Positions 27,203-36,673 of a stretch of 64,000 nt of DNA are shown one piece after another. The stretch's first letter is position 1, and each line of letters starts with the position of its first letter. Below the pieces are notes generated by a model, which saw only the letters and a list, made by a program, of their open reading frames with translations, had not been told where the DNA came from and ran no database searches. This DNA comes from Comamonas resistens (lineage in GTDB: Bacteria; Pseudomonadota; Gammaproteobacteria; Burkholderiales; Burkholderiaceae_C): positions 1,860,001-1,924,000 of the forward strand of contig NZ_CP125947.1 of assembly GCF_030064165.1 (NCBI RefSeq), written 5' to 3'. The position numbers and the translations under genes were made by a program.

Positions 27203-28174
27203 TCAATATAAAAAGCCGCTTTTCCTAAAGAAGCTTCGGTAGCTCTGATCTTCTGCCTGCAAAAATGGCTTGAACTGCTCGTAGTCCTTGTATGCAACTT
27301 CAAAACCTAAATTTTCTAATTGATCCACAAAGCTCGCGTCTTTGATCACGTTGTTGATCTCGGAGGATAGAAATAGAGCCAGTTCGGATGAAGCCCTCTT
27401 GGGAAGAAAGATTCCTTGCCAATATTCAAAGCTGACGCCTTGTAGCCCCTTTTCATGAAAAGTTGGGACATCGGAGAAGCGTTTAGACCTGTGAGCCGAT
27501 GCAATGCCTAATGCGTGTATCTTTTGACTTTCCAGATGGGGAGCGATGGGAGCAAGCCCCGCAATCAGTAAGTCCACTTGATTGCTCATCAGGCTTGCAG
27601 TTGCGGAAGCACCCCCCACGTATGGGACATGCAATAACTCCACCCCCAGGGCTTTGCCCAAGCTCTCTCCCACCAAATGCTGCAAGCTGCCCACTCCTGA
27701 GGATGCGAAGCTCAGGCCACGGATATTTTTCTGGGCTGCAGTTGCGATATCCCCCAGCTGATGTATTGCGGAGTCACCCCGTGTGACAAGAACAATAGGA
27801 GCAGAAGAGACTTTGGCCACCGGCACCATGTCAGCGACTTCGCCCGACTCCCGGCTTCTGCTGTAGATTGGATTGATGAAAATTTCGGCAGGCGACGCCA
27901 AGAGCAGCGTATTTCCATCGGGTCTGGATTGCGCAACATAGTTCGCAGCAATGGCTCCGCCTGCGCCCGCCCTGTTTTCCACATAGACGGGACGTTGCAG
28001 TCGCGCGGAGAGCCGACTGGCAAACGCGCGCGCCAAGGTGTCCATCGCACCACCGGCTTCGAAGCCAACAACAATTTTGATGGGTTGGCGAGATGCTGCT
28101 TTATCGGCACAAGCTGCACTCATCAGCAGCCCGCAAAGTAGGCAGGCTCGAATTAGCGTTGTGGCAAAGTTCAT
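27203..28174 (-). CDS. Bug/TctC-family tripartite tricarboxylate transporter receptor
   Basis: A 323-residue periplasmic solute-binding protein, a family greatly expanded in Comamonadaceae. The signal peptide MNFATTLIRACLLCGLLMSAACA may be lipobox-like (SAAC). The mature part shows IKIVVGFEAGGAMDTLARAFASRL, VENRAGAGGAIAANYVAQSRPDGNTLL and LHVPYVGGASATASLMSNQVDL, the three Bug signatures. It binds a carboxylate-type ligand, not predictable here. It stands alone with no TctAB genes nearby. The start is ATG 28174 rather than the in-frame TTG one codon upstream. Confidence 0.92.
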   Translation of the reverse strand: MNFATTLIRACLLCGLLMSAACADKAASRQPIKIVVGFEAGGAMDTLARAFASRLSARLQRPVYVENRAGAGGAIAANYVAQSRPDGNTLLLASPAEIFINPIYSRSRESGEVADMVPVAKVSSAPIVLVTRGDSAIHQLGDIATAAQKNIRGLSFASSGVGSLQHLVGESLGKALGVELLHVPYVGGASATASLMSNQVDLLIAGLAPIAPHLESQKIHALGIASAHRSKRFSDVPTFHEKGLQGVSFEYWQGIFLPKRASSELALFLSSEINNVIKDASFVDQLENLGFEVAYKDYEQFKPFLQAEDQSYRSFFRKSGFLY

Positions 28175-28257
28175 CAATCGTCAAACAGAACGGCAAAGGG
28201 AATGCCCGCATCCCAAGCATTCAGGGTGGGTGAACATTACGGTGTGATAGCTTGAAA

Positions 28258-29031
28258 TCAGCAGTAATTTGCCGAGCAGGCATAGAAATGAGGGTTGCTC
28301 AAATCTTGCTTCCCGTAGCTCAGAACATCTCCATTGAGCGCATGAATCTGGCCACCTGCAGCGACCAGCACCGCATGGCCCGCAGCGATATCCCATTCCA
28401 TGGTGCGCCCCAAGCGGGGGTAGAGGTCTGCTTTTCCTTCGGCGACTAGACAAATTTTGAGCGATGAGCCTGCACTTTTAAGCGACCGCACCAAGCGCCC
28501 ATCGAGAAACTGATCCAGCGCATCAGCATCGCCGTGCGAACGACTGGCCACCACATCAAGACCGTCGTCTGGAATGTTTCGGCATTCAATGGATTGGCGC
28601 TTCCCTTGCACTTCCAGCCATGCTCCAAGTCCAGTGGCACCTGCGTACATGCGATCCAGCGCTGGTGCGAAAACGACGCCCAGCACAGGGGCTCCATTTT
28701 CGATCAGCGCAATATTGACGGTGAACTCGCCATTGCGATTAATGAATTCCTTGGTGCCATCGAGAGGATCGACCAGCCAGAAGCATTGCCCCATCTCAGG
28801 AACATATCCCGCAGCAGCAGCTTCTTCAGAAACGACGGGAAACCGCGGCTGCAAGGCATCCAGACGCTCAAGAATCAGACGCTCGGCCTTTTCGTCGGCT
28901 TCAGTCACCGGCGATGCATCCTGCTTGCCGCGCACTTCAAAGTCGTCGCGGTAGATCTCCATGATTAATGCACCCGCTTCGCGGGTGATGGTCATAACGT
29001 CTTCAAGCAGTGCGCCTTGAGTCAGAGTCAC
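28258..29031 (-). CDS. cysQ: 3'(2'),5'-bisphosphate nucleotidase CysQ
   Basis: A 257-residue Li+-sensitive phosphatase of the inositol-monophosphatase fold that converts PAP to AMP, removing the by-product of PAPS use. Metal motifs: VVSEEAAAAG, WLVDPLDGTKEFINRNGEFTVNIALIE and EWDIAAGHAVLVAAGG. The start is GTG at 29031, with AGGAG 7 bases upstream; the next ATG would cut the N-terminal helix. It is divergent from the cysD-cysNC genes. This fits a region that makes and turns over PAPS, with a sulfotransferase further downstream. Confidence 0.93.
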   Translation of the reverse strand: MTLTQGALLEDVMTITREAGALIMEIYRDDFEVRGKQDASPVTEADEKAERLILERLDALQPRFPVVSEEAAAAGYVPEMGQCFWLVDPLDGTKEFINRNGEFTVNIALIENGAPVLGVVFAPALDRMYAGATGLGAWLEVQGKRQSIECRNIPDDGLDVVASRSHGDADALDQFLDGRLVRSLKSAGSSLKICLVAEGKADLYPRLGRTMEWDIAAGHAVLVAAGGQIHALNGDVLSYGKQDLSNPHFYACSANYC

Positions 29032-29154
29032 AAAAATCTCCTGTTTTGTTATTCATATGGTCCGTTTGGCCTATGTGCCATTCAGAGGATAGGCCGACAG
29101 TAAATGCATCCGGATTTCCGCAAATAAGCGATTGAATGTTTAACAGGAATGCGC

Positions 29155-31068
29155 ATGGCTGTTGGTAAGAAACTCAGCGTCCAAGAAATCAATCCACTGC
29201 GAATTCAGGCCGTGAAATTGCGGCTTGAAGGCAAAACGCTCAAAGAGGTCGGCATGGCAACAGGCCTGTCCACGCCAACCATCATTGCCGCCCATAAAGC
29301 CTGGCAGGAAGGAGGCTGGAATGCCGTTCTCGTGCGCGAGCGCGGTCGCAAGCCCGGCGAAGGCCGCACCTTGTCCGCAACACAGGAGCAGGACATCTAT
29401 GTCCAACTGGTCAGCTCTCAGCCTGCTGACCATGGCTTGCCGTTTCTGCTGTGGCAGCTGGAAGCCATGCAGCAGCTGATCTTTCAGCGTCAGCAGCTGG
29501 AGTTGCCTGAGCGCACCAGCGCCCAATACCTGCAGCGCTGGAATCTCAATGCCGACCGCCCTGTCAAGCGCATGAAGCGGGCCTCCACCAATGTGCAACG
29601 CTGGTACGCCAGCACTTATCTGGACATTTGCGAGCAAGCCAGAAAAGAGAGTGCCAGCATTGTTTGGATCGACGATTTTGGCGCCCATAACAACTGCCCA
29701 GGACGCCTCAGGCACGGCATCCTGCGTGCCGTCAACAATCGCGGCAAGGTGTACTGGCAACCGTACGAGGGCAGCCTGCGCGCCGCGCATCTGGAAGATT
29801 TTTTTGATCGCCTAGGGCGCTCCAACGAAGGCAAGATCTTTGCCCTGCTTCCGGCCATGCAGTGGCAGCGCGCCGCCACTTTTTCATCGCTTTCAGGCGA
29901 CAGCAACGAATGGCTGCGCCTGTTTCATTTGCCTGTCGCCACAGAGATGCTCAGCCACTCGAGTGAATTGGCCAGCAGCATTCTGAAGGCCGCACAAGAC
30001 ACATCGTTGACACCGAAAAGCACGTCAGCAAAAGCCCCAGCGCCACCGAAGCTCGACCCTATGGCGAGCATGGCGCAGCAAATTCTAAAACATCAATTCG
30101 CGCAAAAATTTGATTTAGCGGACTCCTACAGTTGGCAGCACCCAAAACCAAAAACCAAGGAGAAATCTGTGGTGCTGACTCATTTGCAAAGGCTGGAAGC
30201 CGAAAGCATTCAGGCCATGCGCGAGGTTGTTGCTGAGGCAGAAAACCCCGTCATGCTCTACTCCATCGGTAAGGACAGTGCAGTCATGCTGCATCTGGCG
30301 ATGAAGGCCTTCTATCCGGGTAAACCACCTTTCCCTTTGCTACATGTGGACACAACCTGGAAGTTTCAGGACATGTATCGCTTTCGCGATCAGATGGCAG
30401 CCAAGCTAGGCATGGATCTGTTGGTCCACATCAACCCCGAAGGTCTTGAAATGGGTATCAGCCCATTCAAGCATGGCTCGCAAATTCATACCGACGTCAT
30501 GAAAACCGAAGGTTTGAAACAGGCTCTCGACAAGTATGGCTTCGACGCCGCCTTTGGTGGTGCGCGCCGCGATGAAGAGAAGTCTCGCGCCAAGGAACGC
30601 ATCTTTTCCTTCCGCTCGGACCAGCACCGCTGGGATCCCAAGAACCAGCGTCCGGAACTCTGGCATCTGTACAACACACGCAAGAACAAAGGCGAATCAA
30701 TCCGAGTGTTCCCGCTGTCCAACTGGACCGAGCTGGATATCTGGCAATACATCTATCTCGAAAACATCCCCATCGTTCCACTCTATTTTTCAGCGCCTCG
30801 CCCAGTGGTGGAGCGAGACGGCACGCTGCTGATGGTCGATGACGAGCGCATGCCGCTCAAGAGTGGCGAAGTTCCCATGATGCGCAATGTTCGCTTTCGC
30901 ACCCTGGGCTGCTACCCCCTGACGGGTGCCGTCGAATCCGACGCTAATAGCTTGCCCAAGATCATTCAGGAAATGCTGCTGACCCGTACTTCGGAACGAC
31001 AGGGCCGGATGATCGACCACGACTCGGCCGCATCCATGGAAAAGAAGAAGCAAGAGGGGTATTTCTGA
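29155..31068 (+). CDS. IS630-transposase-like domain running in frame into CysD (possible fusion)
   Basis: One uninterrupted 637-residue frame. Residues about 10-140 are a helix-turn-helix plus winged-helix pair as in IS630 transposases ([37 protein letters not shown]). Residues 169-262 resemble the IS630 DDE core: IVWIDDFG fits the first catalytic Asp, and [12 protein letters not shown] is the next strand. The second Asp site reads [11 protein letters not shown] instead of an IVDN-like motif, and the NPDE end is missing, so transposition is unlikely. A Pro/Lys-rich linker (about 283-338) joins complete CysD. AGGA precedes ATG 29155. It may be a domesticated DNA-binding regulator made separately, as a fusion, or both. 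Confidence 0.7.
   Translation: MAVGKKLSVQEINPLRIQAVKLRLEGKTLKEVGMATGLSTPTIIAAHKAWQEGGWNAVLVRERGRKPGEGRTLSATQEQDIYVQLVSSQPADHGLPFLLWQLEAMQQLIFQRQQLELPERTSAQYLQRWNLNADRPVKRMKRASTNVQRWYASTYLDICEQARKESASIVWIDDFGAHNNCPGRLRHGILRAVNNRGKVYWQPYEGSLRAAHLEDFFDRLGRSNEGKIFALLPAMQWQRAATFSSLSGDSNEWLRLFHLPVATEMLSHSSELASSILKAAQDTSLTPKSTSAKAPAPPKLDPMASMAQQILKHQFAQKFDLADSYSWQHPKPKTKEKSVVLTHLQRLEAESIQAMREVVAEAENPVMLYSIGKDSAVMLHLAMKAFYPGKPPFPLLHVDTTWKFQDMYRFRDQMAAKLGMDLLVHINPEGLEMGISPFKHGSQIHTDVMKTEGLKQALDKYGFDAAFGGARRDEEKSRAKERIFSFRSDQHRWDPKNQRPELWHLYNTRKNKGESIRVFPLSNWTELDIWQYIYLENIPIVPLYFSAPRPVVERDGTLLMVDDERMPLKSGEVPMMRNVRFRTLGCYPLTGAVESDANSLPKIIQEMLLTRTSERQGRMIDHDSAASMEKKKQEGYF
30169..31068 (+). CDS. cysD: Sulfate adenylyltransferase subunit 2
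   Basis: The catalytic subunit of ATP sulfurylase, which makes APS from ATP and sulfate with the GTPase CysN. 299 residues, the family length, if started at GTG 30169 (or 30172); AAGGAG lies 6 bases upstream, so internal initiation is well supported. The PP-loop is [37 protein letters not shown] and [14 protein letters not shown] follow; it ends EKKKQEGYF. The stop overlaps the cysNC ATG (TGATG). The same frame continues upstream into the transposase-like domain described in the preceding entry. Confidence 0.95.
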   Translation: MVLTHLQRLEAESIQAMREVVAEAENPVMLYSIGKDSAVMLHLAMKAFYPGKPPFPLLHVDTTWKFQDMYRFRDQMAAKLGMDLLVHINPEGLEMGISPFKHGSQIHTDVMKTEGLKQALDKYGFDAAFGGARRDEEKSRAKERIFSFRSDQHRWDPKNQRPELWHLYNTRKNKGESIRVFPLSNWTELDIWQYIYLENIPIVPLYFSAPRPVVERDGTLLMVDDERMPLKSGEVPMMRNVRFRTLGCYPLTGAVESDANSLPKIIQEMLLTRTSERQGRMIDHDSAASMEKKKQEGYF

Positions 31069-32981
31069 TGTCACATGTATCCGCACTCATCTCTGAAGAT
31101 ATCGAGAAATACCTGAAGGCGCACGAGCAGAAAAGCCTGCTGCGCTTCATCACCTGCGGCAGCGTGGATGACGGCAAGAGCACGCTGATCGGACGCTTGC
31201 TGTACGAATCCAAGATGCTGTTTGAGGACCAGATGGAAGCACTGGTCGCTGACTCCAAAAAGGTCGGCACGCAGGGCGGCGAGCTCGATTTCGCGCTGCT
31301 GGTCGATGGTCTGGCTGCAGAACGCGAGCAAGGCATCACCATTGATGTGGCCTACCGCTTCTTTTCGACCGACCAGCGCAAGTTCATCGTGGCCGACACG
31401 CCTGGCCATGAGCAGTACACCCGCAATATGGTCACCGGTGCCTCCACCGCCGATGTCGCCGTGGTGATGATTGATGCGCGCCGAGGTGTGCTGACTCAAT
31501 CCAAGCGCCATAGCTATCTGGCATCGCTGATTGGCATACGCAAAATCGTGCTGGCCGTCAACAAGATGGACTTGATGGGTTATTCCGAAAAAGTCTTCAA
31601 CGACATCGTGGCCGACTACCGCGAGTTCGCCAAGAAAATCAATCTGGAAGACATCACGGCCATCCCCATGTCAGCCTTGCGTGGCGACAATATCACCGAG
31701 CAGAGCGAGCACATGCCCTGGTACCGCGGTACCACGCTCATGGGTTATCTGGAGACGGTGGAAATTGACGAAGCGCGCCAGCAGAAGCTGCCGTTTCGCA
31801 TGCCTGTGCAATGGGTCAACCGCCCCAACCTCGACTTCCGCGGCTTTGCGGGCTGCATTGCCAGCGGCCAGATTCACCCCGGAGATACCGTCCGCATCCT
31901 GCCCAGCGGGCGCGTGACCAAGGTTGCGCGCGTCGTCACCCAAGATGGTGATCTGCAGCAGGCTGTTGCCGGTCAGTCCGTCGCTCTGACCTTGGCTGAC
32001 GAGGTGGACTGCAGCCGGGGCGATGTGATTGCTGTCGCCGATGCACCTTCCGATGTGGCCGATCAGTTCCAGGTCACGCTGATCTGGATGCATGAGCAGC
32101 CCATGCTCGGTGGTCGCCCATATCTGATGAAGATTGGCGGTAAGACAATTCCCGTCACCTTTGCCGCACCCAAGTACAAGATCAATGTCAACACGCTGGA
32201 GCACCTGGCTGCGAAGGAGCTGGCGCTCAATGAAATCGGCGTCTGCAATCTGTCCAGCAGCCAGCCTATCGCTTTCGATGCCTATAAGGACAATCGCGAA
32301 ACAGGCAGCTTCATCCTGATTGATCGCCTGAGCAACGCCACGGTGGGCGCGGGTCTGATCGACTTTTCGCTGCGTCGCTCGCAGAACATTCATATGCAGC
32401 ATGTGAATGTGAACCAAGAAGCGCGCTCCGAACGCATGCATCAAAAGCCGGCCCTGCTATGGTTTACCGGTCTGTCGGGCGCTGGCAAATCCACCATTGC
32501 GAACCTGCTCGAAACCCGTCTGCATGCGCGTGGCCGGCATACCTATCTGCTCGACGGCGACAACGTGCGCCACGGCCTCAATCGCGACCTTGGCTTCACC
32601 GACGCAGACCGCGTGGAGAACATTCGTCGCGTCGCTGAAGTAGGCAAGCTGTTTGTGGACGCCGGGCTGATTGCCATCACCGCCTTCATCTCGCCATTCC
32701 AGGCAGAGCGCGAAATGGCGCGCAAGCTGGTGAAAGATGGCGAGTTCCTCGAAGTATTCATCGACACACCGCTTTCCGTTGCCGAAGAGCGTGACCCTAA
32801 GGGCCTCTACAAGAAAGTGCGCCGTGGCGAGCTGAAGAACTTCACGGGGATCGACTCACCGTTTGAAGTGCCGGAGTCTCCGGACATTCATATATCCACC
32901 CCCACGATGACTGCGCAAGAGGCCGTGGACAAGATCATCGCCGAACTGGTGGCCCGCGAAATCATAGCTGCGGAAGACTAA
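31068..32981 (+). CDS. cysNC: Bifunctional sulfate adenylyltransferase subunit 1 / APS kinase (CysNC)
   Basis: A 637-residue fusion. N-terminal CysN GTPase: P-loop GSVDDGKST near residue 32, [16 protein letters not shown], then EF-Tu-like barrel domains to about residue 440. C-terminal APS kinase: [18 protein letters not shown] near 465, [36 protein letters not shown], and [21 protein letters not shown]. Together with CysD it converts sulfate to PAPS. A gap of 113 bases leads to the DUF1214 gene on the same strand. Confidence 0.97.
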   Translation: MSHVSALISEDIEKYLKAHEQKSLLRFITCGSVDDGKSTLIGRLLYESKMLFEDQMEALVADSKKVGTQGGELDFALLVDGLAAEREQGITIDVAYRFFSTDQRKFIVADTPGHEQYTRNMVTGASTADVAVVMIDARRGVLTQSKRHSYLASLIGIRKIVLAVNKMDLMGYSEKVFNDIVADYREFAKKINLEDITAIPMSALRGDNITEQSEHMPWYRGTTLMGYLETVEIDEARQQKLPFRMPVQWVNRPNLDFRGFAGCIASGQIHPGDTVRILPSGRVTKVARVVTQDGDLQQAVAGQSVALTLADEVDCSRGDVIAVADAPSDVADQFQVTLIWMHEQPMLGGRPYLMKIGGKTIPVTFAAPKYKINVNTLEHLAAKELALNEIGVCNLSSSQPIAFDAYKDNRETGSFILIDRLSNATVGAGLIDFSLRRSQNIHMQHVNVNQEARSERMHQKPALLWFTGLSGAGKSTIANLLETRLHARGRHTYLLDGDNVRHGLNRDLGFTDADRVENIRRVAEVGKLFVDAGLIAITAFISPFQAEREMARKLVKDGEFLEVFIDTPLSVAEERDPKGLYKKVRRGELKNFTGIDSPFEVPESPDIHISTPTMTAQEAVDKIIAELVAREIIAAED

Positions 32982-33094
32982 AGCAACTGGATGAACTGTG
33001 GCGTTGCCAGCCTTTGCAACGCCCCTCTTTCTTCTTTCATCCACCGCACACAGCCACCACCTGGCAATGCGCGGTACACAAAGAAAGCCAGATC

Positions 33095-34204
33095 ATGGAT
33101 ACCCAAACCATCAATGAACAACTGCTCAGCGGCGAAACCTGGTCGCAGTTCTGCGATCACCTCAAGCGCTGCGGCCAGCAGATTCTGCGTCCCGAAACCC
33201 CTGCCGACCCCGCAACGCGGGCAGAAGGCTATCGCTATCTGACCCGACTGCTGCGCATCGCACTGGAGATGCATGTGGAATTCGCCGACCCGGCGTTTCC
33301 CAGCTTCTTCAAGACCTCGCACGAAACTGCCAAGATTGGCGCGGACAACCCGGACAATATTTACGAATACTCGCGCCTCAACGGTTCCATGCAATACCGC
33401 ATTCATGGCAACCGGGGCACGGTTTCCTACCTGAGCATTGCCACGCAAAAAGGCGGCTATGAAACCGATGGCCGCATGGTCGTTACCGGGTTTATCGACG
33501 CCACACAGCTCCAGACTGATGAGAACGGCGACTTCGAACTCATCGTCAGCCGTGACCCGCAGCCGGGTAATTGGCTGCCCATGGAAGATGCCTCGGTGTC
33601 CTTGCTGGTGCGCCAGACCTTCATGGACCGCAAGATCGAAGTTCCCGCCAAGCTCGCCATCGAGCGCATTGGCACCACGGACACCCCCGGCCCACTGGAT
33701 CCGCAGGTGCTGGCGCAGTCGCTGCAGCGCGTGACATCCTTTGTCGAAAACACCGCCAAGCTTTTTGCAGATTGGGCTCAAAGCTATCTTCCTCATAGCA
33801 ATCAGTTGCCGCCAGCCGATCAGGCCTCCTGCCAATCCGTCGGCGGTGATCCCAATATCTTTTACTACCACTCGCACTGGGAACTGAGCGAGAACCAGGC
33901 CCTGGTCATTCATATCGACAAGGTTCCGGAATGTTCGTTCTGGAATCTGCAGATCAATAACTACTGGCTGGAGTCTTTGGACTACCGCTACCACCAGATC
34001 TGCATCAACAAGCATCAGGCGCAGTACGACGAAAACGGCGGCGTCACTTTGGTGCTGAGTGAAAAAGACCCCGGCATTGCCAACTGGCTGCAGACAGCCG
34101 GCGTGCGCCAGGGAACCATGTGCCTGCGCTGGGTCGGAGCCAAGGAACAGTGCCACCCCACGACCCAGGTGATCTCGATGGACCAGTTGACGGAGACTGT
34201 ATGA
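33095..34204 (+). CDS. DUF1214-domain protein
   Basis: A 369-residue cytoplasmic protein with no signal peptide. The C-terminal part, WELSENQALVIHIDKVPECSFWNLQINNYWLESLDYR...VTLVLSEKDPGIANWLQTAGVRQGTMCLRWVGA, is the DUF1214 beta-rich pattern. The N-terminal half (DNIYEYSRLNGSMQYRIHGNRGTVSYLSI) is seen in long members often found beside sulfotransferase, SDR and NTF2-like genes. No catalytic function is established. It overlaps the sulfotransferase start by ATGA, implying coupled translation. Confidence 0.8.
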   Translation: MDTQTINEQLLSGETWSQFCDHLKRCGQQILRPETPADPATRAEGYRYLTRLLRIALEMHVEFADPAFPSFFKTSHETAKIGADNPDNIYEYSRLNGSMQYRIHGNRGTVSYLSIATQKGGYETDGRMVVTGFIDATQLQTDENGDFELIVSRDPQPGNWLPMEDASVSLLVRQTFMDRKIEVPAKLAIERIGTTDTPGPLDPQVLAQSLQRVTSFVENTAKLFADWAQSYLPHSNQLPPADQASCQSVGGDPNIFYYHSHWELSENQALVIHIDKVPECSFWNLQINNYWLESLDYRYHQICINKHQAQYDENGGVTLVLSEKDPGIANWLQTAGVRQGTMCLRWVGAKEQCHPTTQVISMDQLTETV

Positions 34205-35388
34205 ACGCCCATGTAAACCCCCAAGCACTGCAGGTCCAGGAGCTGCTGCAAGCTGCGCGTGAGCGCGCACCAGGCCTAGTGAATTTTGGCGATGACAACT
34301 ATCAACAAGCGCTTGAAGCTCTAACTCAAGCGCTGAACACCGAAGCGAAACTGTCTGCGGCCGGCATTGCCATGATGCGCGAGCGACTCGTGGGCCAACT
34401 GGTCAACCGTCTGATCATGGAAGACTATTTCAAGCGCTTCCCCGAAATTGCACAGGTCGGGATCGAAGACCCATTGGTCATCGTGGGTCTGCCGCGCACC
34501 GGCACCACCATGCTGCAGCGAACACTAGCCGTTGACCCGCGCTTTTACTCTGCGGCCTGGTGGGAGACCCGCTACCCCGCGCCGCTGACAGGGGAGGGTC
34601 CGCAAGATTGTGCAAACCGCATTGCAATGGCCAAGGCGGAAGTGGCTCAGATGATTGAGGCCATTCCGCAGATTCTGTCCATCCACCCCATGAGCGCCAC
34701 GCTGTGCGACGAGGAATTCATGCTCATGGAGCATTCCTTTCTCTGCGCCATGGATGCCTACGCCGATGTGCCCAGCTACACGGCCTGGCTGGATCAGCAG
34801 GATCAACGCCCCGTCTATACGCAGCTCAAGAAGATGCTTCAGTTTCTGCAATGGCAAAAGCATCAGCGCGGTGAAGCGCAGGGCCAGCGCTGGCTGCTCA
34901 AGGCCCCGCAGCATCTGCATACGCTGGAAATTCTGCTGTCCGTCTTTCCCCAGGCTCAGGTCATTCTGACCCATCGCGAGCCCGCGCAGACCATCCCCTC
35001 CATGGCCAGCATGGCGCATACGCTGTGGCAGATCTACAGCGATCAGCCGGACCCGCGCTCCGCAGGTCGGCAGTGGAACAGCCGCATGGCGCGTGGCATT
35101 CACCACACCATGCAGGTACGCGAGCAGCAGGACAGCCAGCGCTTCCTGGATATCCACTTCTCAGACACCGTGGCCAAGCCCATGGAGGTGCTCGAGGAGG
35201 TCTATAAGTTTGCCAAGCTGCCCTTCACCGAGAAAGCCCGCGCCGATGCGCAGCAATGGCTGTCCAGCAACGGCCGTGAGAAGCGTGCGGGCCATGACTA
35301 CAGCCTGGAAACGTTTGGTCTGAGTGAGCAGCAGATGCAAAGCGACTATGCGCTGTATCGGTCCAGGCATCTGCAAACCCAGGGCTGA
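34201..35388 (+). CDS. Sulfotransferase family protein
   Basis: A 395-residue PAPS-dependent sulfotransferase (Sulfotransfer_3-like). The 5'-phosphosulfate loop is PLVIVGLPRTGTTMLQRTLAVDP near residue 90; the 3'-phosphate site is in VFPQAQVILTHREPAQTIPSMASM; between them WLLKAPQHLHTLEILL is typical. It should transfer a sulfo group from PAPS to a hydroxyl of an unknown small acceptor. The position downstream of cysD-cysNC and divergent cysQ gives it both donor supply and PAP removal. The start at 34201 overlaps the previous stop. Confidence 0.9.
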   Translation: MNAHVNPQALQVQELLQAARERAPGLVNFGDDNYQQALEALTQALNTEAKLSAAGIAMMRERLVGQLVNRLIMEDYFKRFPEIAQVGIEDPLVIVGLPRTGTTMLQRTLAVDPRFYSAAWWETRYPAPLTGEGPQDCANRIAMAKAEVAQMIEAIPQILSIHPMSATLCDEEFMLMEHSFLCAMDAYADVPSYTAWLDQQDQRPVYTQLKKMLQFLQWQKHQRGEAQGQRWLLKAPQHLHTLEILLSVFPQAQVILTHREPAQTIPSMASMAHTLWQIYSDQPDPRSAGRQWNSRMARGIHHTMQVREQQDSQRFLDIHFSDTVAKPMEVLEEVYKFAKLPFTEKARADAQQWLSSNGREKRAGHDYSLETFGLSEQQMQSDYALYRSRHLQTQG

Positions 35389-35405
35389 GAGGAGAGTTCG
35401 GCTCT

Positions 35406-35651
35406 ATGGAAAAAATCATGTTCAGCCTGTGGTGCCCGCGCAGCATTCGGCTGACAACTGGTGCCAGTCCCTGATGGATTTGCAAGCACTGTAGTGCTTC
35501 GCAGATTTGTGTCTCAGTCTGTCGCTGGACAGCGTATTCATGCTGTGTCCATCCCGGCGCCGACCAAGCAGTGGCTGCGGGCCTGCATGCCTATCTGGTC
35601 TGCGAGTCCGAGCTCTGCATCCTCACCAGCTTTCATCAAGTCAGCGCCTAA
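35406..35651 (+). pseudogene. Possible decayed EthD-like gene
   Basis: A start MEKIMFSLWCP is followed by an in-frame stop at about 35472. A shifted frame then reads SLSLDSVFML, and the first frame resumes with ADQAVAAGLHAYLVCESEL before TAA at 35649. These pieces resemble an EthD-type protein, which often accompanies sulfotransferase/SDR/NTF2-like genes. The call is tentative. Confidence 0.35.
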
Positions 35652-35682
35652 GACTGGCTCATCGTAAAAGGAGACAAAACAT

Positions 35683-36138
35683 ATGTTGGACTTAGAGGCC
35701 ATTGAGCTCATCAAACAACTCAAGGCGCGCTACTTTCGCGCTATTGATACCTGCAACCTGGAATTGCTGCAGGGCCTCTTGACATCAGATATCAAACTGG
35801 CTTTCAAAAGCCCTGCCTATGAATTCCATCTGGTCGGCATAGACAAGGCGCTCGACTTCTACAGAACCTCTTTTACCAAGACCCGCCTGGCCATGCACAA
35901 CGGCCACACACCGGAGATTGAGGTCAAGGGAGACGAGGCCACCGCGCTTTGGTATTTGAACTACGTTTTTATCAACCTCGAAGAGAAAACGCATATGCAC
36001 GGCGGTGCGATCTATGAAGACCGCTATGTCAGGCGTGGTGGCCGCTGGTGGATTGCAGAGACTGGCTACAAGACCCTGCTTGAAACCGTTGAGCCGCTGA
36101 GCGAGCAATTGCAGATCACCTCCAAACCCATCAACTGA
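35683..36138 (+). CDS. SnoaL-like (NTF2-fold) polyketide-cyclase/dehydratase-type protein
   Basis: A 151-residue single NTF2-fold domain. It begins with the helix LEAIELIKQLKARYFRAIDTCNLELLQGLLTSDIKL, the SnoaL_4 entry, then FHLVGIDKALDFYRTSF, LAMHNGHTPEIEV, TALWYLNYVFINLEEKTHMHGGAIYEDRYVRRGGRWWI. Members bind or isomerise small hydrophobic ligands such as steroids or polyketides. AAAGGAG precedes the ATG. A damaged paralogue lies at 37499. Confidence 0.88.
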   Translation: MLDLEAIELIKQLKARYFRAIDTCNLELLQGLLTSDIKLAFKSPAYEFHLVGIDKALDFYRTSFTKTRLAMHNGHTPEIEVKGDEATALWYLNYVFINLEEKTHMHGGAIYEDRYVRRGGRWWIAETGYKTLLETVEPLSEQLQITSKPIN

Positions 36139-36151
36139 AGCGACATCCAAT

Positions 36152-36631
36152 ATGACCAAAGCAGCCAATCTAGTCACCTCCATCAAAGTGGAAATCAATG
36201 CACCCGCCAGCGTGGTCTGGGAAGTGCTGGCGGATCTGGAAAACTATCATCTCTGGAATCGTTTCTGTCCCGACATCCGCTGTGGGCTCAAGCTCAATGA
36301 CCTCGTTGAGATGAAAATTCGTCATCCGCTGACGAGCGAAGTCTGGCCAGTCAATGAGTATCTGGTGGCATTTGAACCCGAGCAACTGCTGTCCTGGGAG
36401 CAGCGCCCAGTGCCAGGAAACAAGGATGCCGCACGCCGCGATCAATACATAGAGGCGATTGACACCAACCGCTGCACCTATTTCACCACCGACCAATTCC
36501 TTGGACTGAACGCAGACACGATCATGCGCGAGCATGGTGCCTGGGTAAAGATCGCCTTTGATCAGGTGGCTGTCGATGTCAAAAGCCGTTCAGAGGAACT
36601 CCATTTCGCCCGCACCAAGGCTGCGTTCTGA
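36152..36631 (+). CDS. SRPBCC (START/Bet v1-like) lipid- or ligand-binding protein
   Basis: A 159-residue protein with VEINAPASVVWEVLADLENYHLWNRFCPDIR, the SRPBCC entry strand-helix motif, and a helix-grip core ending in the long helix HGAWVKIAFDQVAVDVKSRSEEL. It binds hydrophobic ligands in a central cavity. It lies 13 bases after the SnoaL-like gene and 42 before an SDR gene, so the three likely act on one substrate. Confidence 0.87.
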   Translation: MTKAANLVTSIKVEINAPASVVWEVLADLENYHLWNRFCPDIRCGLKLNDLVEMKIRHPLTSEVWPVNEYLVAFEPEQLLSWEQRPVPGNKDAARRDQYIEAIDTNRCTYFTTDQFLGLNADTIMREHGAWVKIAFDQVAVDVKSRSEELHFARTKAAF

Positions 36632-36673
36632 AAAGCAACTAATCCCTAAACCTATAAACCCAAGGAGGCCTTC

